Assembly (NCBI GenBank): GCA_038329965.1
Contig: JBBQNN010000011.1
Coordinates: 1-64,000, forward strand
From: QHCA01 sp003244095
Lineage (GTDB): Bacteria > Actinomycetota > Actinomycetes > Mycobacteriales > QHCA01
DNA: 64,000 bases
Reading direction: 5' to 3'
Below are positions 8,643-16,669 of the stretch, one piece after another (position 1 is the first letter of the stretch; the number at the start of each line of letters is the position of its first letter). The position numbers and the translations under genes were made by a program. The notes beneath the pieces are model-generated. The model did not search any database and had not been told where the DNA came from. It saw only the letters and a program-made list of their open reading frames with translations.

Positions 8643-9553
8643 GTGGCCGTGAGCTCGACGCCGCCGGGATCACCGAGCCCGCGCTGCGGGCGTCGTACGA
8701 GATGTGTCGCAGGCTCAACGCCTCCCACGGCAAGACCTACTACCTGGCGACCCTGCTGCTACCGGCGGCGAAACGGCCCTACGTCCATGCGCTGTACGGC
8801 TTCGCGCGCTATGCCGACGAGATCGTCGACGACCTGGCCTCGACCCTGACCGAAGCCGAGAAGGCCGACGAGCTGGGCCGGTGGAGCGAGCGCTTCCTGT
8901 CCGGGCGGGGCGACGACGGGGTGCTGCCCGCCGTCTTCGACACCATCGAGCGCTGGGACATCGGCCTGCCGTACTTCGCGGCGTTCCTCGGCTCCATGCG
9001 GATGGACCTCACCGTCAGCTCGTACGAGACCTACGACGACCTGATGAAATACGTGTACGGGTCGGCCGCGGTCATCGGCCTGCAGATGGTGCCGGTGCTG
9101 GAGCATCCCGGAGTGCCCAGGACGGTGGTCGAGCCCTACGCCGCCGACCTCGGCATCGCCTTCCAGCTGGCCAACTTCATCCGCGACGTCGGCGAGGATC
9201 TGCGGCGCGGCCGCATCTACCTCCCGGTGGAGGACCTGCGGCAGTTCGGGGTCGACCGCGCGCACCTGGAACGCGGCGTGGTCGACGGGCCGGTCCGCCG
9301 GCTGCTGGCCTTTGAGATCGCGCGTACCCGGGAGATCTACCGGGCCGCCCGACCGGGCACCCGGCTGCTGCACCCGGCCTCGCGGGACTGCATCGAGACG
9401 GCCTTCGCTCTCTACGGCGGCATCCTCGACGAGGTGGAGCGGGCCGACTACCAGGTGCTGGACCGCCGGGTGTCGGTCAGCGGGCGACGGCGGGCGCAGG
9501 TGGCCGTCCCGGGCCTCATCGCCGCCTTCGCCGCCCGCCGGCGCCACCCGTGA
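8639..9553 (+). CDS. crtB: Phytoene synthase
   Basis: 304 aa squalene/phytoene synthase family enzyme that joins two GGPP head to head into phytoene. The two Asp-rich motifs are YADEIVDD and the LANFIRDVGEDLRRGRIYLP region. GTG 8639 overlaps the mannosyltransferase stop by 4 nt, and the frame upstream of it is not protein-like. The 3' end overlaps the convergent crtYd by 38 bases. With crtE, crtI and crtYc/Yd it completes the route to cyclised C40 carotenoids. Confidence 0.93.
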   Translation: MSGRELDAAGITEPALRASYEMCRRLNASHGKTYYLATLLLPAAKRPYVHALYGFARYADEIVDDLASTLTEAEKADELGRWSERFLSGRGDDGVLPAVFDTIERWDIGLPYFAAFLGSMRMDLTVSSYETYDDLMKYVYGSAAVIGLQMVPVLEHPGVPRTVVEPYAADLGIAFQLANFIRDVGEDLRRGRIYLPVEDLRQFGVDRAHLERGVVDGPVRRLLAFEIARTREIYRAARPGTRLLHPASRDCIETAFALYGGILDEVERADYQVLDRRVSVSGRRRAQVAVPGLIAAFAARRRHP

Positions 9554-9839
9554 CCCGGCCCAGCCACACCCAGGTCGACAGCGTGAGCAGGATCATCGCG
9601 AAGCCGAACAGCAGATCCTCGACCGGGGCGTAGGCGATCCGCACGCCGATGATCGCGTCCGGGTCGTAGCGCACGATCCGGCGGCCGGTGAGGATGCCGT
9701 TCACGATCAGCTGGAAGAACACGATGATCGCGTACGCGGTCCAGAACACCTTTCGGGTCAGAAGCCGGGTGCGCAGCACCGCGAGGTCGACGGCGGCGGC
9801 ACCGACAACGCCGAGGACCGCGGCAGCGGTGTAGCTCAC
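9516..9839 (-). CDS. crtYd: Lycopene cyclase subunit (CrtYd-type)
   Basis: 107 aa, three predicted membrane helices, matching the small lycopene cyclase domain family. The conserved segment near the C-terminus is APVEDLLFGFAM, with the PxE(D/E) motif proposed to be catalytic. GTG 9839 overlaps the end of crtYc by 4 nt, so the two halves of the heterodimeric cyclase are coupled. Which of the pair is called c or d is set here by gene order and similarity recalled from Brevibacterium and Corynebacterium. Confidence 0.85.
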   Translation of the reverse strand: MSYTAAAVLGVVGAAAVDLAVLRTRLLTRKVFWTAYAIIVFFQLIVNGILTGRRIVRYDPDAIIGVRIAYAPVEDLLFGFAMILLTLSTWVWLGRVTGGAGGRRRRR

Positions 9840-10153
9840 TCGTCGCCTGCAGCCCAGCCACGCACGACCCGGACCGCCTCGAAACCCAGGATCGCGCAGG
9901 TCGGCACGACGAGGAAGAACAGCAGCTCCTCCACGGGCAGCCGGCCGGGCAGTCGCAGGCCGGACAACTGCCGCGCGTCGTAGTGCCACTGCCCCGCCGC
10001 GATCGCCGCGACGTCCCAGGCGCCGAAGACGACTACTGTAGGCAACAGGGCCAGGAGCAGCCGCGGCCACCGCCGGTAGACCCGTACGCCGAGAAAGATC
10101 TCCAGGGGCAGGGTCCCGAGAAGGCAGCCGAGCAGGACCAGCAGGTAGAGCAC
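9836..10153 (-). CDS. crtYc: Lycopene cyclase subunit (CrtYc-type)
   Basis: 105 aa, three membrane helices. It carries the family motif RLPVEELLFFLVVP at about residues 71-84, the counterpart of PVEDLLF in its partner. With crtYd it should cyclise lycopene to beta- or gamma-carotene. GTG start at 10153; the next upstream gene on this strand ends 3 nt earlier, so three genes (Rv2175c-like, crtYc, crtYd) may form one transcript. No carotenoid hydroxylase, ketolase or desaturase for end-product modification is in the window. Confidence 0.85.
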   Translation of the reverse strand: MLYLLVLLGCLLGTLPLEIFLGVRVYRRWPRLLLALLPTVVVFGAWDVAAIAAGQWHYDARQLSGLRLPGRLPVEELLFFLVVPTCAILGFEAVRVVRGWAAGDE

Positions 10154-10156
10154 CGG

Positions 10157-10501
10157 CTAGAACGCAGACGCCTGGGCGCGCCGCTTGACCTCGGTGCCAC
10201 GATTGTCGGCCAGCGCCTGGGCCGGCGTGCCGGGCAGCGACTCGTCGGGCCGCAGCAGCCATTCGATGGCCGCGACGTCGTCGTAGCCGGCATCGCGCAG
10301 CAGCGTTATCGTGCCCTGCAGTCCCTTGATCACCACGCCGGCCCCGATGAACACCGTTGGGATCCGCAGCACGCCGTCGACCCGCTGCGCCAGGAGGCAG
10401 CCGTCGCCGAGCAGCTGGTGGACCTTGTTGACGCCGATGTCGAGCCGCTCCGCGACGTCGGGCAGGGTCAGCCATTCAGGAGGGGTGTCGGTCACCCGCA
10501 C
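10157..10501 (-). CDS. Rv2175c-family DNA-binding protein
   Basis: 114 aa. An N-terminal winged-helix segment (WLTLPDVAERLDIGVNKVHQLL) is followed by the family's C-terminal domain (VFIGAGVVIKGLQGTITLLRDAGYDDVAAIEWL). In M. tuberculosis Rv2175c binds DNA and is a substrate of the adjacent kinase PknL. Here a PASTA kinase lies 4.3 kb away, displaced by flotillin and oxidoreductase genes. Two GTG starts are possible (10501 or 10495). It is divergent from the NfeD-like gene, so the 43 bases between them must hold both promoters. Confidence 0.85.
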   Translation of the reverse strand: MRVTDTPPEWLTLPDVAERLDIGVNKVHQLLGDGCLLAQRVDGVLRIPTVFIGAGVVIKGLQGTITLLRDAGYDDVAAIEWLLRPDESLPGTPAQALADNRGTEVKRRAQASAF

Positions 10502-10532
10502 AGCCTGCCACGGCCGGCCCAGGCAAGGGACC

Positions 10533-10538
10533 TACACT
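10533..10538 (+). promoter_or_regulatory. -10 box of a predicted leaderless transcript
   Basis: TACACT fits the actinobacterial TANNNT -10 consensus and ends 6 nt before the GTG of the NfeD-like gene. Transcription should begin at or next to the start codon. No Shine-Dalgarno is present. Confidence 0.55.
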
Positions 10539-10544
10539 CCGAGC

Positions 10545-10757
10545 GTGGCACCTGATGCCGGGCACAGCGTGATCGGAGCGGTCGGGCGCGTCACCGTCCC
10601 GATCCCGGCCGGGGGCCTCGGTGAGGTGCTTCTGCCGGTCCGCGGCGGCACGGAGGCCTTCGCCGCCTGGGCGGAGAAGGCGATCGGCAAGCACACCACG
10701 GTGATCGTCGTCGAGTCCCCCACCCCGCGCTCGGTCATCGTCGCGCCGTTCCCTTAG
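10545..10757 (+). CDS. Small NfeD-like OB-fold protein
   Basis: 70 aa, no membrane helix. It reads as a single beta-rich OB domain of the NfeD C-terminal type: GAVGRVTVPI, then GGLGEVLLP and TTVIVVES. NfeD proteins are partners of SPFH/flotillin proteins, and a flotillin gene begins 27 nt downstream. This version has lost the membrane segments typical of NfeD/YuaF. GTG 10545 was chosen because a TACACT box lies 6 nt upstream and no better start with an SD exists. Confidence 0.6.
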   Translation: MAPDAGHSVIGAVGRVTVPIPAGGLGEVLLPVRGGTEAFAAWAEKAIGKHTTVIVVESPTPRSVIVAPFP

Positions 10758-10784
10758 AGCCGTCGCCGGCACCTGGAGTTTCCG

Positions 10785-12107
10785 ATGTTCTTCTGGCATG
10801 TTCCCGCCCCCAACGAAGCCCTGCTGATCTCCGGCTCCAAGAGCAAGGCGCAAGGCACGCAGTTCCGCATCGTCACCGGCCACGGCAGCTTCGTGCTGCC
10901 GATCAAGCAGAAGGCCCGGTCACTGTCGCTGGCCCTGCGCGAGGCCGAGATCGTCGAGGAGTGCGTCACCCAGCAGGGGATCCGGCTGCGGGTGCGGGCG
11001 GTCACGGTCTTCAAGGTCGGGGACGACCCGGTGTCCATTGCCAACGCCGCCCGCAGGTTCCTCTCCGAGCAGGACCGCATCGAGGAGCTCGTCGGGCGGG
11101 TCTTCGCCGGTCACCTCCGCTCGATCGTCGGCGCGCTCACGGTCGAACAGCTGATCCGCGAGCGCGACCGGGTCGCGCAGGAGGTCAAGGACGGCAGCCA
11201 CGCCGAGATGGAGAAGCTCGGCATGGTGGTCGACGCCCTGCAGATCCAGGAGATCGAGGACGCCTCGGGTTACATCAACAACCTGGCCGCACCGCACGCC
11301 GCCGCCGTGGCCAGCCAGGCCCGGATCGCCGCTGCCCGGGCCGACCAGGAGGCGTCGCAGAAGGAGATGGAGGCCTACGCGCTGAAGGCGGAGTACGAGC
11401 GCGACACCGAGATCAAGCGGTCCGGCTTCCACGCCGAGACCGAGCAGGCTCGGGCGCACGCCAGCCAGGCCGGCCCCCTGGCCGAGGCGCGAGCCTCGCA
11501 GCAGGTCATCGAGCAGCAGACCGCCCTGGCTCAGCGGCAGGCCGACCTGGCGGCCCAACGCCTGGAGGCAGAGGTACGCCGGCCGGCCGACGCTCAGGCC
11601 TACAAGCAGCGGACCCTGGCCGAGTCGCAACGCGACCAGGCGAAGTTCGAGGCCGAAGCCGAGGCCTACCGCAGGACGACGCTGGCGACCGCCGAAGCGG
11701 AGGCGGTGAAGGTGCAGGTCGACGGGACGGCCTACGCCGAGCGCACCACCGCACAGGCAGAGGCCGACGCAGCCAGGGCCAGAGCCGACGGTGACGCCTA
11801 CGCGGAGAAGGTCATGGCCGAGGCGGAGGCCGGGGCCAACTCCGCCCGGGCAGCATCGCTCAGCGACGGCAACCAGGAGCTCATCGCCGCTGCCCACCTC
11901 GTCGAGGCCCTGCCGCAACTGGTGGAGGCCGCCGCCCAGGGCATCGCCAAGTCCAACCTCACCATTCTGAACGGCTCCGACGGGATCAACGAGGTGGCCG
12001 CCGGGCTGGTGGCTCAGGGACTCGCGATCCTGGACACGCTGAAGGGCGCCAAGGGCCTCACCAACGGGCAGGGAGCGCCCCTGACGACACCGGCCATCAG
12101 GGACTGA
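10785..12107 (+). CDS. Flotillin-like SPFH-domain protein
   Basis: 440 aa. The N-terminal SPFH domain (about residues 1-175) contains GTQFRIVTGHGSFVLPI and LREAEIVEECVTQQGIRLRV. It is followed by a long Ala/Glu-rich coiled coil (about 185-370) with repeated AEA...YA units, and a short C-terminal oligomerisation region. It lacks a strong N-terminal transmembrane helix, so membrane hairpin insertion or association with a partner is likely. Flotillins scaffold ordered membrane domains in bacteria. It is in one unit with the NfeD-like gene. Its last 11 bases overlap the convergent oxidoreductase gene. Confidence 0.88.
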   Translation: MFFWHVPAPNEALLISGSKSKAQGTQFRIVTGHGSFVLPIKQKARSLSLALREAEIVEECVTQQGIRLRVRAVTVFKVGDDPVSIANAARRFLSEQDRIEELVGRVFAGHLRSIVGALTVEQLIRERDRVAQEVKDGSHAEMEKLGMVVDALQIQEIEDASGYINNLAAPHAAAVASQARIAAARADQEASQKEMEAYALKAEYERDTEIKRSGFHAETEQARAHASQAGPLAEARASQQVIEQQTALAQRQADLAAQRLEAEVRRPADAQAYKQRTLAESQRDQAKFEAEAEAYRRTTLATAEAEAVKVQVDGTAYAERTTAQAEADAARARADGDAYAEKVMAEAEAGANSARAASLSDGNQELIAAAHLVEALPQLVEAAAQGIAKSNLTILNGSDGINEVAAGLVAQGLAILDTLKGAKGLTNGQGAPLTTPAIRD

Positions 12108-13071
12108 CCGGCGCCGGCTCGCCGCCGGCCCGGGCACTGGTGAAGCAGGCGTCGAGCACGGCGGCGACGGCGCGTGACTCGGCCAGCGGCAGGACCCTGC
12201 CCGGGCCACCGGCCAGCACCGACGAGGTCTCCTCGACCATGACCTGATAGGCGTCGGCCGCGGGGACCGCAAGCCTCTCGGTGCCGGGGCCGCCGGAGAC
12301 CACCAGCTCAGTCTCCTGACCGCCGACGGTGGTGTACGGCTCCCCGGGCAACTCGAGCTCCCCGGTCTCGCCGGTGATGCGAAGCCACTGGCGCCCGGGC
12401 TCGTCGATCGCGGCGCGGATCTGGGCCGTCGTCCCGTCGGCCCAGCTCAGCACCGCCTCGGCGACCAGGTCGACACCGGAGTCCGACCAGCGGGCGTTGG
12501 CGATCACCTCCTGCGGCGCCCGGCCCCCGGCCGCCCATAGCGCCGCGGACACCACATAGCACCCGACGTCGTACATCGCGCCGCCGCCACGTTGCGGGTC
12601 CAGCCGGTAGTTGCCCGCGGCCACGCCGGCGAAGGTGAATCCCGCGGTCACGTGCCGGACGGCGCCGATCCGGCCCTCGGCGAGGAGTCCCTGCGCGAGC
12701 CGGATCCGGGGATGCCAGCGATACCACGACGCCTCGACGACCGTGCCGCCGGTCGCCGCGATCTGGTCGACCTCGGCGGCGGACAGGCCCAGTGGCTTCT
12801 CGCACAGCACGGGTTTACCCGCCGCCACCGCCCGCACGGTCCACGGCAGGTGCGCGTCGTTGGGCAGCGAGATGTAGACGGCGTCGACGTCGGGGTCGGC
12901 GAGCAGGTCTTCGTAGGACGAGTAGACCCCGCCCGCAGGCTCCAGCGCGGCGGCCCGGGCCGGGTCACGCGCCGCGACGGCCTGCAGGACGGCCCCATCG
13001 GCAGCCCGGACGGCCGGCGCCAATGCCGACCGGGCGATGTTGCCGGCGCCGAGGAACCCCCAGCGGATCAT
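12097..13071 (-). CDS. Gfo/Idh/MocA family oxidoreductase (shorter copy)
   Basis: 324 aa NAD(P)-dependent dehydrogenase of the sugar/inositol type. The Rossmann motif is GFLGAGNIARSALAP at the N-terminus. The EKPL motif (CEKPLGLS, with the catalytic-region Lys) follows at about residue 92. The second domain includes YDVGCYVVSAALWAAGG. The start ATG 13071 overlaps the upstream oxidoreductase stop (ATGA), so the two copies are translationally coupled and may act on successive intermediates. The substrate is unknown. The block separates flotillin from the kinase and looks like a lineage-specific insertion. Confidence 0.85.
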   Translation of the reverse strand: MIRWGFLGAGNIARSALAPAVRAADGAVLQAVAARDPARAAALEPAGGVYSSYEDLLADPDVDAVYISLPNDAHLPWTVRAVAAGKPVLCEKPLGLSAAEVDQIAATGGTVVEASWYRWHPRIRLAQGLLAEGRIGAVRHVTAGFTFAGVAAGNYRLDPQRGGGAMYDVGCYVVSAALWAAGGRAPQEVIANARWSDSGVDLVAEAVLSWADGTTAQIRAAIDEPGRQWLRITGETGELELPGEPYTTVGGQETELVVSGGPGTERLAVPAADAYQVMVEETSSVLAGGPGRVLPLAESRAVAAVLDACFTSARAGGEPAPVSP

Positions 13072-14669
13072 GCGCCGGGCAGCGGCTGGGGCCGGCCGCC
13101 GTCGCGTGCCGACCGGACGGCCGCCTCCATGACCGCGACATTGCGGCGCGACCCGAGCGGGGTCACCGACATCGGGGCGCCTGCGAGCAGGTGGTCGGCC
13201 AGCTCGCGGTGGAAGGCGTTGCGGGGCCTCGGCGGCACGGCCAGCCGGGTGACCGCGCCGTCGCCCGCGTACAGGTCGAGCAGCGCGGGCGAGTCGGCCG
13301 GCGCCAGCAGGTCCTCGGCAAGGTTGCCGACCACGTCGCGGCCAACCACCCGCTCGTGCCGCCAGGAGCCGACGAGTGCGCCGCGGGTGCCGAGCACGTA
13401 CCACTTGGGCTTGACCGCGGCGGCCAGGTCGGAGTGGGTGAACTCCGCCTCGACCCCGTCCGCGAAGTGCATGAGCAGCCGGGTGTGGTCGGCGTTGGTG
13501 ACGTCGTGCCAGACCCGCTTGTGGGTGGTCGCCGAGACCCATTCGACCGGCTGCGGGAGCAGGTCCAGCGCCCAGTCGAGGTAGTGCGATCCCCAGTCGT
13601 AGATCGCCCCGCCGGAGATCGCCTCGTGCGAGTGCCAGTAGTTGCAGGGGTGGCCGTAGCCGCCGACGAAGGACTCGTAGTGGAAGACCTCGCCGAACAG
13701 GCCGGCCCGCCAGGCCCGCTTCAGGGCGAGGAAGTCCGCGTCCCACCGCCGGTTCTGGTAGACGGCCAGGGTCAGGTCGCGCTCGGCGGCGGCCTCGATC
13801 TGTGCGTCGGCCTCGGCCACCGTGAGGCAGAACGGCTTCTCGACCACCACGGACTTGCCCGCGTCCAGCGCCCGTAGCGTCCATTCGGCATGGGTGTTGG
13901 GCGGCGTCGAGACGATCACCAGGCCGACCCCGGGATCGGCGAGCAGCGCGTCGGCATCGGCGTACGCGCGGACGTCCGGCGTCACCGCCCGGGCGGCGTC
14001 GAGGCGCAGTGGACTGGGGTCGCATACCGCGGCCAGGTCGAGCCCGGTCACCGCGCCGATCGCGGCCGTGTGCTCCTGGCCGATGGCGCCGTAGCCGAGC
14101 ATCCCGACGCCCACCGGCGCAAGATCGGAGATGCCGAGCAACTGCCGGACGAGCCGGTGCGCCAGCCGGCAATAGGCCGGATCGTCGAGGGTCTCCGCCG
14201 TCCAGCCCAGGGTCAGTGTCGCGATGGCGCCACGCAGCGTGGCCACGGGCTGATCGGTCAGGCCGACATTGGCGGTGAGCAGCACCGCGGTGTCGTCGAG
14301 CACCTTGTCGATCGTGAGCACCCGGTCGCCGGCCAGGACCAGGTCGTCGCCGAGCCGGTCCGCGACCGCGCCGGCGGTCGGCCCCCGCCGCACGCGCACC
14401 TCGTGGGCCGGTGAGAGCCGGCCCGGCAGCAGGCCGACTATCTCGTGGATGCCCTCGTAGTCGCGCCAGGCGTGCACGGTCGGGCCGGCCAGCAGGCTCG
14501 GCCGCCCGGCCCTGGCCTGCTCGATCAGGGCCGGGTCAGGTCGTTCGGAGAGCACCACGACGGCGTCGGACCCGGGCACCTGGTCGTCGACGGCCAAGCC
14601 GCAGCTACGGAGGTACCCCGCCAGGGTGGCAGCCGCGGGTAGGTCGGACACGAGCGCGATCCGGGTCAT
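13068..14669 (-). CDS. Gfo/Idh/MocA oxidoreductase with an extra N-terminal domain
   Basis: 533 aa, about 180 aa longer than typical members. Residues 1-180 form an extra alpha/beta domain that I do not recognise with confidence; it may be a ThuA/class I amidotransferase-like fold. The oxidoreductase proper begins at about 185 with VGVGMLGYGAIGQEHTAAI and has the EKPF motif and a GGAIYDWGSHYLDWAL segment. ATG 14669 was chosen over GTG 14675 because a TAGGGT -10 (rc of 14676-14681) lies exactly 6 nt upstream of it. It is first in a two-gene unit and divergent from the PASTA kinase. Confidence 0.82.
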   Translation of the reverse strand: MTRIALVSDLPAAATLAGYLRSCGLAVDDQVPGSDAVVVLSERPDPALIEQARAGRPSLLAGPTVHAWRDYEGIHEIVGLLPGRLSPAHEVRVRRGPTAGAVADRLGDDLVLAGDRVLTIDKVLDDTAVLLTANVGLTDQPVATLRGAIATLTLGWTAETLDDPAYCRLAHRLVRQLLGISDLAPVGVGMLGYGAIGQEHTAAIGAVTGLDLAAVCDPSPLRLDAARAVTPDVRAYADADALLADPGVGLVIVSTPPNTHAEWTLRALDAGKSVVVEKPFCLTVAEADAQIEAAAERDLTLAVYQNRRWDADFLALKRAWRAGLFGEVFHYESFVGGYGHPCNYWHSHEAISGGAIYDWGSHYLDWALDLLPQPVEWVSATTHKRVWHDVTNADHTRLLMHFADGVEAEFTHSDLAAAVKPKWYVLGTRGALVGSWRHERVVGRDVVGNLAEDLLAPADSPALLDLYAGDGAVTRLAVPPRPRNAFHRELADHLLAGAPMSVTPLGSRRNVAVMEAAVRSARDGGRPQPLPGA

Positions 14670-14798
14670 TGACACACCCTAAGCAGGCCGACCGACAGCA
14701 TGTCCACAACGTGTCTGCAGCGTCAAGGTTGCGTTAGCACAGCGGCGCGCCGCTGTGCAGCATCAGCCGCCGCGTGTCGTCGTACGTAGACTGGCTCC
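14670..14798. promoter_or_regulatory. Divergent leaderless promoters for the oxidoreductase pair and the PASTA kinase
   Basis: The minus-strand -10 is TAGGGT (rc of 14676-14681), 6 nt before ATG 14669. The plus-strand -10 is TAGACT at 14787-14792, 6 nt before GTG 14799. Neither start has a Shine-Dalgarno. A GCGCGCCGC-type palindrome near 14744-14754 lies between the two promoters. Confidence 0.55.
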
Positions 14799-16646
14799 GT
14801 GGACACGACGCTCGCCGATCCCCTGGTCGGCAAGCTCCTGGAGGGGCGCTACCGCATCGACCGGCGGATCGCCCGCGGTGGCATGGCCACCGTCTACCAG
14901 GCGCTCGACGAGCGTCTCGACCGGGTGGTCGCGGTCAAGGTGATGCACCCGGGCTTGGCGGAGGACGCGCAGTTCCTGGCGCGGTTCACCGCCGAGGCCA
15001 GGGCGGCCGCGCGCCTGTCCTCCGGCAACGTCGTCAGCGTCTTCGACCAGGGCTCCCACGATGGTCTGGCTTTTCTCGTGATGGAGCTGGTGCAGGGGCG
15101 CACCCTGCGCGATCTGCTGCACGAGCGCGGCCGGCTTTCGCCCGCCCAGGCGCTGTCGGTGCTCGAGCCGGTGCTGCTCGCACTGTCGGCCGCCCACCGG
15201 GCAGGCCTGGTCCACCGCGACGTCAAGCCCGAGAACGTCCTGCTCGGCGACGACGGCTCGGTGAAGGTCGCCGACTTCGGCCTGGCCCGCGCGGTCGAGG
15301 CGGCCACCCAGACCAGCGCCGCCGGCCTGCTCATCGGTACGGCGGCCTATGTCGCCCCCGAGCAGGTCGCCCGCGGCTCCGCCGACGAGCGTACCGACGT
15401 CTACGCCGCCGGAATCCTGCTGTTCGAGATGCTCACCGGCACCGTCCCCTATGTGGGCGAGAACGCGGTGTCCGTGGCCTACCAGCATGTCCACGAGGAC
15501 GTGCCGCCGCCTTCCACCCGGGCCGACGTGCCGCCCCCCCTCGATGCGTTGACAGTGCGTGCGACCCGGCGCGACCCGGGCGCCCGGCCGTCGGACGCGG
15601 GAGCATTCCTCGCCGAGTTGCGCGACGTCCGCGAGGATCTCGGACTGCGGGTGGTCGCGGTGCCGACCGGCCGGGCGACGATGACCGGCCCGTCGCACGC
15701 CACCGTCGCCGTGCCGCTGCTGGACCGCGCCGTGACGCCGCCGCAGCCGCCGCCGCCGGGCCGCCGCGGGCACCGGCGACGGGGCCGGATCCCCGTCGCA
15801 CTGGTCGTGATCATCCTGCTGGGCGCGGTCATGGCCGGCGCGGGATGGTGGCTGGGCGCCGGCAGGTACGTCCGTGCCCCCACGATGATCGGGATGACCG
15901 AGGCCAAGGCGCGGACCACGGCGGGTCACGCCGGCCTCAAGGTCGCGCTCGGGGCCAGGGTCTACGACGAGGTGGTGCCGGTGGGATCGGTCGTCCGGCA
16001 GGACCCCGGCGCCGATCGCCGGATCCGCAAGGGGGCGACGGTCACGCTCTTCCTGTCCCAAGGCAAGGAGCGGCACCCGATTCCCGACGTCAGGGGTGAC
16101 ACCCAGTCCGTGGCCGAGGCGAAGCTCCGGCAGGCGACCCTCACTCCGCAGTTCTTCACCAAGGCCGACGACACGGTGCCGGGCGGGCGGGTCATCTCGC
16201 AGTCCCTGAAGCCGGGGCTACTGGTCCGGCGAGCCACCACGGTCGTCGTCGTGGTCAGCAGCGGACCGCCGCCGGTGACGGTGCCGAACGTGGTCGGTGA
16301 CGACCTCGATAGCGCCAAAGGCACGTTGACAGCCGCCGGATTCACCGTGAACGTCAAGCGGGTCAACGACGACTCGATCCCCAAGGATCAGGTCATGTCA
16401 CAGGCCCCCGCGAGCGGCAACGCCCCCCGCGGGTCCGCTGTGGCGTTGACCGTGTCCGATGGGCCGCCGCTGGTCACCGTGCCGAACGTCGTGGGGATGA
16501 AGATCCACCAGGCGGAAGCCACGCTGACCGCTGCGGGATTCAAGGTGTTCGTGGTGCCGTTCTTCTTCACCGACCGGGTCAAGACCCAGAACCCCGCGGG
16601 CGGGGACCACGCGCCCAAGGGCAGCACCATCAACCTGCTGCGCTAG
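14799..16646 (+). CDS. Ser/Thr protein kinase with four PASTA domains
   Basis: 615 aa transmembrane Hanks kinase. The kinase domain (about 18-285) has the glycine-rich loop ARGGMATVY, the catalytic Lys in VAVKVM, the HRDVKPEN catalytic loop, DFG (VADFGLA) and the YVAPEQ motif. A Pro/Arg-rich juxtamembrane region is followed by one helix at about 330-350. Four PASTA repeats fill the extracellular part, the last two each opening VTVPNVVG. PASTA domains bind muropeptides or lipid II. The position matches pknL (Rv2176), but M. tuberculosis PknL, as I recall it, lacks PASTA repeats. Leaderless GTG start. Rv2175c-like protein is a plausible substrate. Confidence 0.93.
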   Translation: MDTTLADPLVGKLLEGRYRIDRRIARGGMATVYQALDERLDRVVAVKVMHPGLAEDAQFLARFTAEARAAARLSSGNVVSVFDQGSHDGLAFLVMELVQGRTLRDLLHERGRLSPAQALSVLEPVLLALSAAHRAGLVHRDVKPENVLLGDDGSVKVADFGLARAVEAATQTSAAGLLIGTAAYVAPEQVARGSADERTDVYAAGILLFEMLTGTVPYVGENAVSVAYQHVHEDVPPPSTRADVPPPLDALTVRATRRDPGARPSDAGAFLAELRDVREDLGLRVVAVPTGRATMTGPSHATVAVPLLDRAVTPPQPPPPGRRGHRRRGRIPVALVVIILLGAVMAGAGWWLGAGRYVRAPTMIGMTEAKARTTAGHAGLKVALGARVYDEVVPVGSVVRQDPGADRRIRKGATVTLFLSQGKERHPIPDVRGDTQSVAEAKLRQATLTPQFFTKADDTVPGGRVISQSLKPGLLVRRATTVVVVVSSGPPPVTVPNVVGDDLDSAKGTLTAAGFTVNVKRVNDDSIPKDQVMSQAPASGNAPRGSAVALTVSDGPPLVTVPNVVGMKIHQAEATLTAAGFKVFVVPFFFTDRVKTQNPAGGDHAPKGSTINLLR

Positions 16647-16669
16647 GGCACCGTGCGAGGATCGTCGCG

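Noticed and set aside
10920..12272. Long minus-strand frame opposite flotillin
   Set aside because: A Leu/Gly/Arg-rich shadow of the flotillin coiled coil; the plus-strand frame encodes a clear SPFH protein.
16388..16633. Minus-strand small frames opposite the PASTA repeats
   Set aside because: Shadows of the repeated VTVPNVVG coding sequence.
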